From Coniferiporia sulphurascens (lineage: Eukaryota > Basidiomycota > Agaricomycetes > Hymenochaetales > Hymenochaetaceae): a stretch of DNA of 64,000 nucleotides. The first letter of the stretch is position 1; the number at the start of each line of letters is the position of its first letter. The position numbers and the translations under genes were made by a program. The notes under the pieces were generated by a model. It was not told the DNA's origin, did not search any database, and saw nothing but the letters and a program-made list of their open reading frames with translations. Below are positions 1-14,443 of this stretch, in pieces. Where the stretch lies: assembly GCA_002794785.1 (NCBI GenBank), contig NBBA01000013.1, forward strand, positions 930,001-994,000. Direction: 5' to 3'.

Positions 1-1013
1 CAGGACCAGGGGACATAGGACCGGGCATCCCACCTGGACCCATCCCAGGACCCATCCCAGGACCCATTCCCGGACCCATTCCCGAACCCATTCCTGGACC
101 CATTCCCGGACCTGGTCCAGGCGGACCTTGATGACCGGGCGGAGGTACACGACCCTGCGGGGGTGGCGGGTGTTGGTGTCCGGGGCCAGGACCAGGAGCA
201 CCTTGCATTTGCGGCGGCGGACCTCCGCCCGGACGAGGCGCAGCGCCTGGGTCACGGAGTGCGACGGGTGCTGGGCGGCCACCTGGCGCCGGCTGGGACC
301 CGGGAGGAGGTCCTGCCCCCATGTTCTTCTCCGCCGCTTTGAGGATCTCATCACTGATAATAAATTAGACGTAGAATTAATGACGTGATCAATGAAATGA
401 AATTAAAAATTAAAAGGTAAACGCACTCGAGAAGATTGAGTGCCGCACAAAGTACGACCCATTCCACACAGTCCTCATTTCCCTCGCCGAGGGTCTGCCA
501 TACAGCCTTCTCTTCTGCTGATTTACCGGTGATACTGATGCGTGTCCCTCCGCCGTTCGGACCGGGTGGGTTCTTCTGGATTTTGCCGAACTCGATGCGC
601 TTGGGCGGGATGTTGTGGCCCGCATACGCGAAGTAGAACATACTCCAAAAGCCTGCATTCGGATTCGGCTTTGAGATCTGGAAGAGCGGAAGATCCGCGG
701 AGTCCGGCGAAGGCAAGGCGAGCTTGTAGATCGGTGCGATGACCCCCGTGTTTGTGATACTCCATTTCAGATTTCGAGACGCCTCGCAGCGCACGACACG
801 CGGTGCACCCGCACCGCCGTGACCTGGATCGCTTGCAGAGCCCGCAACCTTTGCGCCAGAGTCGCGCCGCGGGGGGAAGAGCTTAGCAACGCACAGATCA
901 CCCTGGGGAGACGGCGTCAAGAGGTAATTTTCGGAATTCTGTGCACGCGGACGTAGACCGGTTATCAGCACGCGCAACGCGCAGCACACGAGGAGGAAAT
1001 GGAACAGACGCAC
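1..1013 (-). CDS. Unknown protein with Pro/Gly/Met-rich tail, partial at window edge
   Basis: Two exons are visible. The upstream one carries a folded-looking segment (WSMFYFAYAGHN, IEFGKIQKNPPGPN, GTRISITGK) and ends near 427. An intron of about 75 nt (gtgcgt...ttatcag) joins it to DDEILKAAEKNM, followed by a tail that runs off the window at base 1. The tail is repeats of Gly-Pro and Gly-Met-Gly-Pro; on the plus strand this is the tandem ggacccat(t/c)cc pattern at 1-120. The 5' end is not settled: the open frame reaches about 1013 but has no ATG there, so an upstream exon is likely (an ATG followed by gtgcgt lies near 1265). I do not recognise the family. The low-complexity tail suggests a scaffold or RNA-associated protein, which is only inference. 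Confidence 0.5.
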
Positions 1014-1697
1014 GAAGTTGGTGTGAAGGTAAGAGTAGAGGATGTTCGATGGCTGGCCTAGCGAGGTTAGAGCGTGCCTTCAGTCTCCCCCGTACTGTGC
1101 GTTGCAGACTACGTACCGTGGGGTGTCACGATCAGCGTGGGGAGATGGTTGGGTATCGGTGTATGCGTAGGCGATGTGTACACTGCGTAGATTGCTGTCG
1201 AAGATGGTGGGCTGGTTGTGAGACGAACGCGGCCACGTCGAATGAGGAGGGCACGCACCTGCCATCGCAACACTCGGGATATACTTCAGAGTTTGCCAGG
1301 CGGCGTCAATGTAACTGAAGGCTCGAAAGACAGGGGATGAAGGTTGAAGACGCGAAAGATGGTGGTCGTTGGTAGGGAAGAGGAGGCTGCGCATACAATA
1401 CTTAGTACTTGCACTGAACCGGCCTCCGAATCTGTGCTGATCATCATGTGCACTCTCCTTTCGTCCTAGTTTACTGAAATCACGTAAAATAAAACTCCAA
1501 AATCCAGTGACAGAGATGCAAAGTGTTTTCATTATTATTGCAAGTCTAAATTGCCCCTATCCTACAACCCCCCATTTTTGCATTCGACATGGAACAGCAA
1601 ATGATGTGATTCAGACATTGCGAAAAATAAAACGGAAGAGAAACAACAATGGAGAAGGAACTGGGAAAATGCAAAGGAATCAGTGCAGATCGGGAAA

Positions 1698-3839
<2,142 letters not shown>

Positions 3840-3860
3840 TATGCTGTATGAGTTTAGCTT

Positions 3861-3931
3861 CTATGGTACGTATATGCGCGATGATCAGCAACCGATGCCA
3901 AGAACGACGGAGACAATGAGCAGTCGCTTAC
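3861..3931 (-). other. 5'UTR intron of the HSP70 gene
   Basis: Reading the minus strand, cctctag/gtaagcg at 3931 and accatag/aagc at 3861 bound a 71-nt GT-AG interval. It lies between the TATA box and the HSP70 ATG (3839), leaving a short second leader exon. It is inferred from splice signals only. Confidence 0.6.
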
Positions 3932-4027
3932 CTAGAGGTGTCGTAAAGGGAAAAGATGTGAGGTGGTCGTTGGTCGTACTGAGCAAAGACAAAAAGTTGT
4001 TGGGCAATCTCCAGGCGGGGGCTACAG

Positions 4028-4079
4028 TTTATATACGCAATACTGTTTCTGTAGCCTTCGGTGACCTTCCAGCGCCTTC
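4028..4079 (-). promoter_or_regulatory. HSP70 core promoter: TATA box with four-unit heat-shock element
   Basis: On the minus strand GAA cores sit at 4079, 4069, 4059 and 4049, exactly 10 bp apart, giving four nGAAn units separated by 5-bp gaps. That is the step type of Hsf1 binding site. Eleven bases downstream is TATATAAA at 4035-4028, about 190 bp before the ATG and upstream of the leader intron. The direction and position match the HSP70 gene only. Confidence 0.85.
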
Positions 4080-4099
4080 TTTAGGCAAGATTACGTAAT

Positions 4100-5000
4100 C
4101 GTATGATGATGCTGTTGCCAGAATAGTAAAGAACAGCTTCGCACCTTCTAGCAGTTGCCCGTCCGTTGATAGAAAGGTAAAATGCTGTCATTTGAATTGA
4201 AAAGAAAAGCATATAGAATCGGCCGCAGTTACAGTACTAGAAGCTATAGTATGTGCGTAATGATATGCTACGTACGCCAAGCAAGCTGTACCTTTCAAAC
4301 GTTACATCGGCTTCCTCTCCTTCACACCATGAAAAAAGGAATAGTAAAGTGACTATAAGGGATAATCGGAAAATGGGACTAAGGGATTGGCCAAAATCAG
4401 ATACGCTTGGTTGAATATGTACGCAGTGTCCCAGGCCTAGACAGAGAGCCGGTAAGCGGGCCGGGACAAGGTTGAACGAGGGGATATCAGATAGAAGAAC
4501 GCGTCCGGACGCAGCTACCGTGCAACGCGATGAAGGCGCTGGAGCAGTGAGGAAGGGAAGTAAGCTGAGAAGTTTGGGGCTGCGAATTTAGGATTTGAGG
4601 CATGAGGCCAAAGTTTGGTGTCGCGAGGTCGAACGAAGCGACCTCTGACGCCCAATGCAAGGCATCCGGTTCTTACGGGCCCTCGGATGCACCATGTCCG
4701 AATCCATGTGCGTCATCCAAACTTCGATGTGCCTGCAGGTCGCGCAGTACAGTCGGGTCCACTGCATCAGAAACAAGGTTTAGCTCGAACGGTCCACAAA
4801 GTACGAAATCATAGAGCATAAAACCCTACCTGGAAGGACGCTCTTTCGTCGGACATGCGGGCCCTGGTTATTTACTGTTGGTCCTGAAAATTCGTTCATG
4901 GCTTCCCCATACGAGTTCTAATAAAAACAAAGTTTATGAGCACATCCACACAAATTGTACATATGCATCTGGTTTCATGCAAACACGGAAGAATTCGATA
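4100..5000. other. Gene-free interval between HSP70 and PP2A B56
   Basis: About 0.9 kb separates the HSP70 promoter from the 3' end of the B56 gene. I see only short random frames, no tRNA-like fold and no repeat. The part next to HSP70 may carry further promoter sites. Confidence 0.5.
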
Positions 5001-7253
5001 CTAAGAAACACGCACATCGATACCGGGGTCTGCCATTGGTACACGCTCGATCCCACTGTCATCGAGGTCCTGCGGAATCTCTCCATCCAAAGAGGCCGCG
5101 CTGAGATCCATCGATAGGTGCTCGATGTCGATGTCATCAACCGGCGGCGGCGGTGGCGGGATCACATCTTCCTCGAATCCTTCCGGTAATTTGCCTCCCG
5201 CGTTTTGGCGTGCAATATCTCGCAATCTAAGCCAGTCTTCATACAATTTTGTTCGTTTCTGTCGATCGCTGAGGAGTACACGTCAAAAGGAAATTGTATG
5301 AACTTTCAAGGTGTAAAACGCACGATACACGATTGCGCTTGAATTGCTGCATGGCATCCTCGAAGAGTTCAGGATTAATTTCCATGAACATCTTCAGCGC
5401 GTTGTAAACCATCCCATGAATCGTTCTGTACCAGCATTTCGTTAGTCAGACCTTTCGCAGCGCTTAAAACCCCAGTGTACCTGTTCCAGTGTGATCTTGA
5501 GTTAATATACAGCGCTGGAAAGATAATCGGCAATATGACGGCAAGATTATCAGTCATGAGGTTGACGATGTATTCGTTGTTCCAGTAGTACAGTGCGCGT
5601 TCCGCCACTTGGAAGTGTTGGCTATTAACGCACCGCGCTAGCTGCTGGAAGAGTGGCACAACAATCTTCGGGAACTCGGCGGGATCAATCACGTCAAGCA
5701 CTTCCTCTACTTCGTTGAGGAACATGACCTCCTTCGGTGAGTTCACCTTTGGCCAGTACTTCATCAGCCCTAGAAGCACCTCTTCCGTGAGTGCAGAGTC
5801 CTTTTCCAGGAATTGCACGACACAATATGCGAGCTGTGGGTGGTAAAGCGAGAGGCTCTTCACCTTGTGGAGGGGAATGAGCACCCGTGTGAGGAATATT
5901 TTGTGTTCCTCCTTGAGCGGTAGCGCAAAGCCGTTAATGATTGAGCCGAGGATCTCAAGCAGCTCTGCGATTCCGTTGTGCCGTTCCGTCTCATATACGA
6001 ATTGGAAGAACACGTTGTTGATGGAACGCCTTATGAATGCGCGCAGATTTAAGAACTTTCCATAGATCCGATGTAATGTTGTCTTTAGGAAGTCGCGCTC
6101 GCGCGGGTCCTCCGAATCGAACAATTCGAGCAAATTAAGCACGAACGACTGGTCGATGAACCGCTTCGCGATATTGGTGTTGAAATCAGGCGACTCGACA
6201 AAACGCAGGAAGAACTCGTAGACAATTTGAAGGTGGGGCCATGCGAGTTCCAGTACAGGTTCGTCCTCTTCTGGGTCGAAGGCGTCGCCCGTTGGGTTAA
6301 CTTGAGGGGGTATCGAGCGGAAGAGGTTCGTAGCAAACTGTTTGAATTGTAAGCATATGACGATGGATATCACAGCCGAAGGACGTACCATGTTGACGAC
6401 CTCGGGGTATACATTTTCAGTAATAACGTTGCGTTGAGTTGTAATATATTCTAGCATTTCCGTAAGGGTCTGCGCCTTGACTTGCTTGCCCTTGAGCTCG
6501 GAGCTCGCATCGTTGAAATCGAAAACGACTCTGCACTGGGCAAGTTTCTTGATGAAAAGGTCGGGCCTTTCCGGAGGTGGTGTCTCTGGTTTGAAATGTC
6601 AGAAAACCGTGCAATGACGTTTGCGATAAGCTCACCATTGAACGGCGGAAGACGCTCAATTTCGACCTTTTCCGATGGGATAAAGCGACTACTGCGCTGT
6701 TTGCGGGGAGGTTTACCGATAATGGGGATTGTGTCCTTGGGTGTCTGGCGGAGGCGATTGAGCGTGCCAGAACGTGGCGGCGTGCCCACATCTGCGCCAA
6801 GCGGGACCCGATCCTGGCCAGCATATGCGCCCGCTGAACGTTGGCCTGGTTCTGGGTGCGCTTCGGGGCTCACAACGACGATGGGTGGCGCGGGGGATGC
6901 ACGATCTGGCTGCACAAACCTGCGCTCCGGAGTCGCGGGAACCTGTCCCACGCCCGTCTGCGCGCCGACACGCGTACCATAGATACCGTTAGACGAGCTG
7001 GCGCCCGTGTTGGTACCTGCGCCAGCGCTGCCAAAGGAGATGTTGAGTGAGGAAGATGCGGTAGTCGGTATCTGTGGTAGCTGGGGTTTGGGCGGAGGGG
7101 GCGGGGCGACACCATTTGTCGATTTATCACCCTTGTTCTTGTTTGAATTGGAATCCTTCCTGCTTAGCTAGGAGATGCAAGAAGATGATATTGAGAGGAA
7201 ATGACGATGTCGGGGGCAAATGGACCAACCAAACTCTTTTTCAGGCCTTTCAT
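5001..7253 (-). CDS. PP2A regulatory subunit B56/B' (RTS1 type)
   Basis: Targeting subunit of protein phosphatase 2A. It binds the A-C core and LxxIxE-containing substrates, acting in cell cycle, cytokinesis and stress control. Six exons (7253-7230, 7167-6636, 6585-6389, 6337-5481, 5425-5329, 5258-5001) give 654 aa. The first exon codes only MKGLKKSL and joins LSRKDSN, as in other fungal B56 starts. A Ser/Pro-rich N-terminal region follows, then the HEAT-like core from about residue 190, including [34 protein letters not shown] and [11 protein letters not shown]. The C-terminus is acidic with a polyproline run ([14 protein letters not shown]). All phases close. It is divergent from SOG2 across a 0.95-kb interval. 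Confidence 0.95.
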
Positions 7254-8207
7254 GACGGACGACGTGGTGATTACAGGCGACGCGTATTGAGCGTCAGACA
7301 CGAAATACTGCGAAGCTTTGGCTGCGCGAGGAGAAGGAGAAATAGAGAGATTATGGAGGATTGAGGGCTGGGACGTGTCGGATCGTGAACGTGCTCAACA
7401 GATGGCGATCGCCTTGCTCTCGCAGGACGAGTTCCGACCGTGTGAGTTGTTCGCTCTCGGCTCAACGCGCATATAATTTATTTATTCTATTTTCTTTTCC
7501 GTTACTACTTCTACTCGTACTGCAATGCGTAGCAATGGCTTGAAGTCCTTTTTGGCCTTAATCGTCATCTTGACTATAGCAGTTAGTTGCTCGGTGTCAA
7601 TCAAGGATGCGATCGTGAGATATCCGTAGTGTGAAGGAAAGTCTGGCGCGTCACGTTACATGGGGATAAGAATTCTCAGACTGGTATAAGAGCCATCGAT
7701 ACCGTACGGAGACCAAAAACAGCGGACAGATCGACTTGCTCGAGATACGAGCTTGAGCCTAGTCGACGCCGCTCGCCGCTACACAGAGCCCGTCGACATC
7801 TGCATTGAGGGCGCAGTTCGCATCTCTGGTGTTAATCGGTCATTGTCTTCCAGCATAAGAGCACACCGCCTCTAGAGAGAGATCAAGGTGCCGCGGAACA
7901 GTCAGCTAAGGCGGTGAGGGACGTTTGGAGATCCGAGAGTGCGTGTGCGCAATTGATGTCTATGGCGGGACTGGTTATAAGGCCCCTCCGATGTCGAGAA
8001 CAAGGGCTGCTTGAGTCGACGTCGTTGAGCTGAAAGCAAGACCCAAATCCGCTGCTGACTAATGCCTCCCACATTGGGTTCGGTTCAAGTAAGTGAGTCC
8101 ATAAGTCCACACTCGCTTCATTTCAATTCCTCGTCGGTCTCGCTCTGCTGTAGCCTGCCCGCCTCAAGTCCGCCTTGCAGCGCTCGACGCGCACGCCGCC
8201 CAGGCCC
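7254..8207. promoter_or_regulatory. Divergent intergenic region, B56 gene / SOG2 gene
   Basis: A 0.95-kb interval separates two oppositely transcribed genes and must contain both promoters. No long conserved-looking frame is present. A short AT-rich stretch near 7471-7500 is the only compositional feature. Confidence 0.4.
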
Positions 8208-11200
8208 ATGGCTGCAGACGCGGAAGACCATGCAATGGGCCGTGTTGCACCATACGCCTTTCCCTCTGGGCGCGTCTCTCCGCTGAACGGCACCGTCCTC
8301 ACCCGCGCGCACATCCTCGACGCTATAGCCCGTTCTGCCGACGACGGTTGCACGCTCAATCTTAGCAATAAGAATCTGGTAGACGTCGGCGGTGCGGGTG
8401 TGGATGCACTTGCCGAAGTCGGTCGTGGTGATGACCCGCTTGACGAGTGCCGCATCCTCAGGTGAGCCTCCACGCTTTCTTGCGTCTTTCCAGCTCTGAT
8501 TCTCGTGTTTTCCTGCAGGATTGCACTCATAGGTAATTCTCTCTCCTCATTACCTATGTCCTTCGCGCGCCTTTCGCGTCTGCGCTACCTTACTCTTCGG
8601 TCTAATTCTTTCTCGGTTTTTCCGGAAGTGGCAAGTCTCTGAAACTATTTTTCTTTTAATATGGGAGCTCATTATTGGTGTGACAGCTCACCACTATGCC
8701 ATCTTTGGAGATCCTTGACTTCAGCAGGAACAAAGTCAGGGGACTCCCAACAAACCCGGGTACATTGGTCAACCTCCGCGTACGACCGCTTTTGATTGAT
8801 CGGCTAGAAAAATGCTGATGGCATTTGTCTTCAGGTCATGTCCATAAGCCGGAACAAAATCCGGAAGCTTCCCTCGTACATCTCAAAATTTCGGAACCTA
8901 ACTGTGCTTAAGGCGGATCACAACCCTATTGAATGGCCTCCCAAACATATCATGGAACCGGAAGAGGACTTGGAGGAGTCTGATGTAATGCCTCGTTGGG
9001 TTGAGTCACTGAAAGTCTGGATGGCGGAAAATAGTGCTGAAGACGAAAAAGGCGTACCGCGGCCCGTCGAAAATCTCTTACATGAAACTCAGGATAAAAC
9101 GACTACCCTGCAGCATTCGCGCTCGGTGTCCGTCGATTCTGAAAGCTCGATTTATTCAACGTCATCATACGTTAATTCTATTGAGGACGTCAGGGCGAAA
9201 CAGCCTCCTGCTATTGACACAGAGAACATTTTACCGGCAATTGCGAATGACCTCTCCGCGTCTCCAGAGTCTTACCTGCCAACACCAGATGATTCGTTGG
9301 CATCCGTGGCAGGCGATGACACAACACAGTCTTCGTACAATGTTCATGGGAGGAATATGTCGTATGCGCCCGCAGGCGAAAGACGTAACGGAAGCCGCGC
9401 CTTGTCCGTGCAGAAAAGCTTACCGGACCTGCGGATGGCGAACGGGCGGGTGTCTACTGTGTCCCACATGCTGACTCGTGCGCCGATGGGCGAGGTAACA
9501 AAAAGGCTGCCGAAGGAAAACTTACGATTTGTCACCGAACTACCGGTCCCGACCCTTGATGACCCATTACGCGGACGCTCCCAGCGACCCCCACAGCACA
9601 ATCATGGGACAATGCCTTCGATAATTGAGCGGAAAGTACCATCGATGGACTATGAACGTAACTCGTATTTCCGCAGGCTTTCTACGCTTCCCGTGTCGAC
9701 AATTTCTCGTACGACTCCCCCAGCTCTCTTGTCCATTGTGGACTCGGTGCGCGGTATTCTCTTCGCGGTATCCCAGGTGTATCAGAGCTTACAGCATTAC
9801 ACTGTCCACGCGATTGACGAGCGACTTTCGTCTGTTCTGTTGAAGGTACTTGATCCGGCGAGTTCTTACATGATGCAGTTGATCACCGCTCTGGATAAAT
9901 TTGATTCGCTGAGCAAGCGCGGGTGCCCGCCTCCCTCAGTGTGCCGATTGGTCATTGAACGTTGTAGGGATAACGTAGCCATGTTTGGGAAGGCCGTCGG
10001 TGTGCTTGCTATGCAGCTTAAGGTACTAGCTTCACGCGACGACGTGCGGTATTCAAGGCAGATGCTCCTAGTTGTATACGGAGCAATGGCGGAAATTTCG
10101 AACTCGTGGCACGGGATTGCTCCCCACTTGGATTTGATTGAGCCATTACTTCGCGAGGGTGATCACTCACCATTGTCGAGCCCAGGATTAGCAACTCCAA
10201 CTCCTACGAGGACAGTGCCGTTAAAGTCCCATTTTGCGTCCCAGACATCAAACCGCATACTGATTCCGCCAATAACCGAACAACCCGAGCCCACACCTGC
10301 AACTGCCACACCCGCATTCCCGCGGACGAACCTTGCCCCTGCACCCACGATCACTCGAGCTCGTTCCGCTCAACCGCAGTCGTCTGCACCTCATGTGCCC
10401 GTCGCCCCCGCGATGGTGCGGCCAACCCATTCAGAGGGTCGCTCACGTATGAATCGCCGACATGCGGGCTCGTTCAGTGTGAAGGATGTTGAAATAGGAC
10501 GCGCTTTGCCATCGAATGCTGAGGCGTCTCCGCCTGCAGGTGGTGTTGCAAGTGGATCGAGCACGCCGACACCGCGCCCGCATATTGTCCCACTGCGTGG
10601 CATTGTTCCAATTTCGACCCCTGCTTACACTACCCCAGTAGCACTGTCGTCTGGGCCACTCCCGCAACACTACTCTCCCGTACTACATTCCCTTCAGGGT
10701 TCGGCGCAAAACGGGAGGAACGGTACGCCTCCATTAAATATTCCTGGAACATCGCGAAACGTTCTGGATGTGCCTTCCAATTCGAATACACTGGTTGACA
10801 AGGAAGCTATCGATGCTGTGGCTAGTGCGGTGCGAGCGGCACCGGCAGTGTGGCTAATGCTTGAGGAGATTGCGAACGAGATGGTTGGCTCGCCGGTCGA
10901 TTTACGTGACAACCTCGTGCGGGCGCAGGACGTCACACGCAGGCTGGGAGCGAACATTAAAGCGATCCAGGAGAGTCAGCCTGGTGCGGACCGTAAGGCG
11001 TTGCGCGAAGATGCGCACGTGTTCATCAAGGTATGTGACACTTTCATGACCCGGGCTCGTTACCATTCGGGCAGTCGCTATTAGGGCGCTGTTTGGACGA
11101 CTACCCCTAGCGATTTCTGACGCTATGTTTTATCTTTTTTGCATATAGTCGGTTATTTCGCTGTCAAAGGTAGTCAAGGATTACGGCGCTGCTCATAGAC

Positions 11201-11700
11201 TCTCAACACAACTGCGCTCGGACATAGCAAAGCTCACGAATGCGACGCAAGAGTTTGTTATGCTTTTGCATGTATCGTCTTATGTACCGGCGACACCACG
11301 TCCGTATTCACCCATGGTCACCGGTAATGGCGTGCACGGTACCGCGTCAGGCCTTGGTGTAACCGCAAGTACGCATTCTCCGATTCTCGGCGGCCCTGCG
11401 CCCTCTGAGGACCGATCACAATCGAGTGGTGCGAATCTCTCGAGAAGCAGGAGCGCGCAGCCTGCTGCCAGTTCGAAGCTCGTACCTGCCGGCACTCCGA
11501 GTCCGACACCACGGAGCGCGCTTCCGCACCAACAAACCTTCAGGATTCCAGCAGCGCCAGTTGGGGCGATACGCCCTGGTGGCGGGTCGCGGCTGCGAGT
11601 CGGCGACTTTGCAGGGGCCGCGGGCACTGCGCTGACGACCGAAGGTGGGCTACTCGCGGAAGGGCAACACCACGCACATGTATATGTCAACGGGTTATAA
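8208..11700 (+). CDS. Leucine-rich-repeat protein of the RAM signalling network (SOG2-like)
   Basis: SOG2 works with the NDR/LATS kinase module (Cbk1-Mob2-Kic1-Hym1-Tao3) controlling polarity and cell separation. Five exons (8208-8461, 8519-8630, 8687-8779, 8835-11030, 11149-11700) give 1068 aa. The LRR block lies at about residues 85-170 with a 23-residue period, for example LEILDFSRNKVRGLPTNPG. A long Ser/Pro-rich disordered middle holds two helical segments (SIVDSVRGILFAVSQVYQSL and ISLSKVVKDYGAAHRLST). The order short LRR block then large helical/disordered tail is the SOG2 plan. An in-frame ATG at 8175 is an alternative start. Intron 2 (8631-8686) begins GC rather than GT; the LRR period supports that splice. 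Confidence 0.85.
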
Positions 11701-12240
11701 CCGTTGCACATTCTGATAAATTAAGCCTGCTTAGATTGCTTGACGACCTTGACGATCTTGACGATCTCGGCCTCGGCCGCCATCCCATTCCCTTCCTTTT
11801 TTGCTAGCAATTTTCTTGTACTTCGACTCTGTCCTGTTTCGTGCATCTCGTCTCTTACTTACGGGTATTTATTATGCCTTCGGCCTTCTCTCGCATATTT
11901 CCTTCCCTAACTTCTCTATTCCCCCACTTTGACATGTGGTTATGACTATAAAAACTAAATAGTAAGGTAGTTAGCTACCTGCCATTGGCATTGGAAAATA
12001 AAGAAATTCAATAAGTCGAATACTATCCTGGGGGTACTCTTTGTAAGCTGTTCTATATCGACTTCAGACGTTTTCGATGACGGCCGTCGCCCTCTATGCG
12101 TTCAGTGGCCGATTTCCTGCTGGCGATAGCAGAGGGAATGATACTTCCGCAAATAGCCGTGTTGCTTTATAACGTATGCACAAAGTCAATTGTCCATCCA
12201 GGGCTATAAGTCAAGCTCTCAATTAACATTCCTAATTTCA
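11701..12240. other. Convergent intergenic interval
   Basis: The SOG2 gene (plus) and the AlkB-family gene (minus) end towards each other. The 0.54 kb between them holds AT-rich 3' flanks and no supported gene or repeat. Confidence 0.5.
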
Positions 12241-14193
12241 TCAAACAACATTCCCTTTCTTAACCCCCTCTTCTTCTAAATCACCAATGAAAGGGCCCCT
12301 CCCCTCCGCCTTCACGTCCATCACTTTCCACATCCCACATCCCTTCCCCTCATTCTGAGCGCCGGCAAAGCAAGTCCACCAATATCGGAAGTTGCTAAAG
12401 TCTTCTTCGCTTTTCTGGCCAGCCGCACTCCCGCTGGCGTCACTCCCCGCCTTCTCTTTTCTCTTCTCCTTCTCCTTCCCCGCACCCCGCACATCAGACT
12501 GCTTGCCCCACGCACCGCCCTCGCGCTGGTTCGTGAGGCGTTTCATGTCCGGCCGCAGGATGCAGGGCACGCCACACTTGCAGCGGGGCGTCTTTGACGG
12601 CATGAAGTCCGGGCGGTAGAACCGGAACGTTACGTTGATGCGACAGTTTGAGCTAGAGATTTCTTCGGAAGGCGAGGCTGAGGAATCCTTGCCTCGAGGA
12701 GGGATGTTTGAATTTGAACCTGAGGCGAGACCTTCAAGCGCAGGAGGGGAAGGATTGGAAAGAGAAGTGGGAGAAGGAACGTCTGGTCCCTCTGAGGGGG
12801 CGCTGGGCACCGGCCGACGACGTGGGAAGGGCGGATGGAAGACGTCAATCGTCGATTGCGGTGGAATACAATGCTTAAAGCGTTCCTGTGCTGAGGCGTG
12901 CATTATAATCAACTAAATATTTAATCGACATCGCAAAAATAAAGGACAGTTTATCAGCAGTCGCTCTTCGTGAGAGGCAGACATGTAATGCTTACCGAGT
13001 TGTGTGAAAGAGGTATATTGTAAGTTCGAGGTTGACGCTTACTGGCTTCCGAAGATGGTACAGCTTCTCGAAGACGAAATATTCGTGACGTGCCTAAACG
13101 CTGGGGGTTTCAGTTTCATCCGTTCCATTTCTTTAAATAGAAAAAAACATACCAAGACTGAGTGAAGCTATAGTCGGATACGGGCCCAGAAAAGTCAGCT
13201 GGTCCGAATGAAACCCGACGCCCTCCTTCGAGCCCTCGTAACAATTTGAGGCAGCGACGTTAGCTCGCCAAGTCAAGCCATTCGCATTAGGGGGTCCACC
13301 CCATTCAAGTGGATACCGGACGCGCTTCCGGATCTCCTCATTTACGATCCTTTCAACATATTGACATGCGGCCTCCATCTCTTCCGGAAAGGAATTAGGA
13401 GTGTCGGTCTTCCGACCGTTATACCTCAAAAAACAAGGTAAAGTTATTCGCCACCACAACTTTGCACAAATGGAACACACCAGAGCTGCGCTGCTTCCTT
13501 CCACGTCTCCCCCGGGTCACCTTCGATATCAAAGCCGTTCACACGCGCAAAGAACGACGTGCGGTGTGGACTCTGCACGAGCCGATCGAAAAGCCACCAT
13601 CTGTTGCGTGACCAGCCTTGCGCCGCATCAAGCAACGTGTAAAAAAGCTCACATGCGAGCTCCGGCGGGAGGATAGAATGGTGAAGTGTGCATGGGACGT
13701 GCTGGGCGATCATGGCCGGGTTTGTGAGCGTGATGTGCGGGTTGCGCACAATACTCGGCCGCCCGGAAGGAGGCGCTCGCAATATGGACATGAGATTTAC
13801 TGGCTTCACGTTTGAAGGGGTACTGGGTGGTTGAGGCCTTGGCGCGGCAACAGCAGTCGAGTCATCAAGGCACGGCGCTGACCCAGAATTAGCATGATGG
13901 CTTGCATCCTTTGGAGCTGCAGACGCGTTTGCGGGCGATTTGGACGCGTCTTTCTTCTTTGACGAGCCGGATGGCTTTCCGGATAACCAGCCCTCAAGGT
14001 CAATCGCGGTCCTCTTCCTTTTCTTTGAAGTAGTATGCTTGGTCTTGGTCGAGGACCGTAGGAGTTGAGCTGCGGCCTCAACATTGCCTTCGCAGTCAAC
14101 AAGCGCGTTCAAAAGTTCCGATTGCGCAGGAACATTAGGTTCGAGTAGGCTGACCAGAGATACCAGTAGCAATTCTGTATCTTCGCTGCTCAT
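12241..14193 (-). CDS. CUE - AlkB 2OG/Fe(II) dioxygenase - GRF zinc finger protein
   Basis: Probable AlkB-family oxidative demethylase repairing alkylated nucleic-acid bases with Fe(II) and 2-oxoglutarate. Four exons (14193-13481, 13424-13153, 13093-12996, 12912-12241) give 584 aa in frame. An N-terminal CUE/UBA-like segment (about residues 8-45, LLNALVDCEGNVEAAAQLL) is followed by a basic linker. The AlkB core has the iron ligands HSD (GVGFHSDQLTFLG) and the distal His in QERFKHCIPP, with RINVTFRFYRP supplying the 2OG/substrate arginines. The C-terminus is a GRF-type zinc finger (CKCGVPCILR ... YWWTC ... CGMWKV). Known fungal relatives combine CUE and GRF modules for ubiquitin and single-strand DNA binding. 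Substrate is inferred from the ALKBH2/3-like layout. Confidence 0.9.
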
Positions 14194-14443
14194 TGCCGTT
14201 GCAAACCCGCTGAGGGCTGTGAGGGCGTTCTCTTAAGGATGATTACCGCAGTATCTGACGTAACGTAGCGCCGCGGGTGTTTCCGAGATATTTGTATTGA
14301 CCTTCGGGGATACTTGTTTTATCGTGCATATATACAGTACATGTACTAGCATTTTAGTGTACGACATTTTCCTAATGCTCTTGTTATCGTACCTATGGCT
14401 TCCTCATGGTATTAACTACACTAATCCAATAAATAGAACAAAT

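Noticed and set aside
128..388. Plus-strand frame over the first 400 bases
   Set aside because: Shadow of the Pro/Gly repeat tail and its intron on the minus strand.
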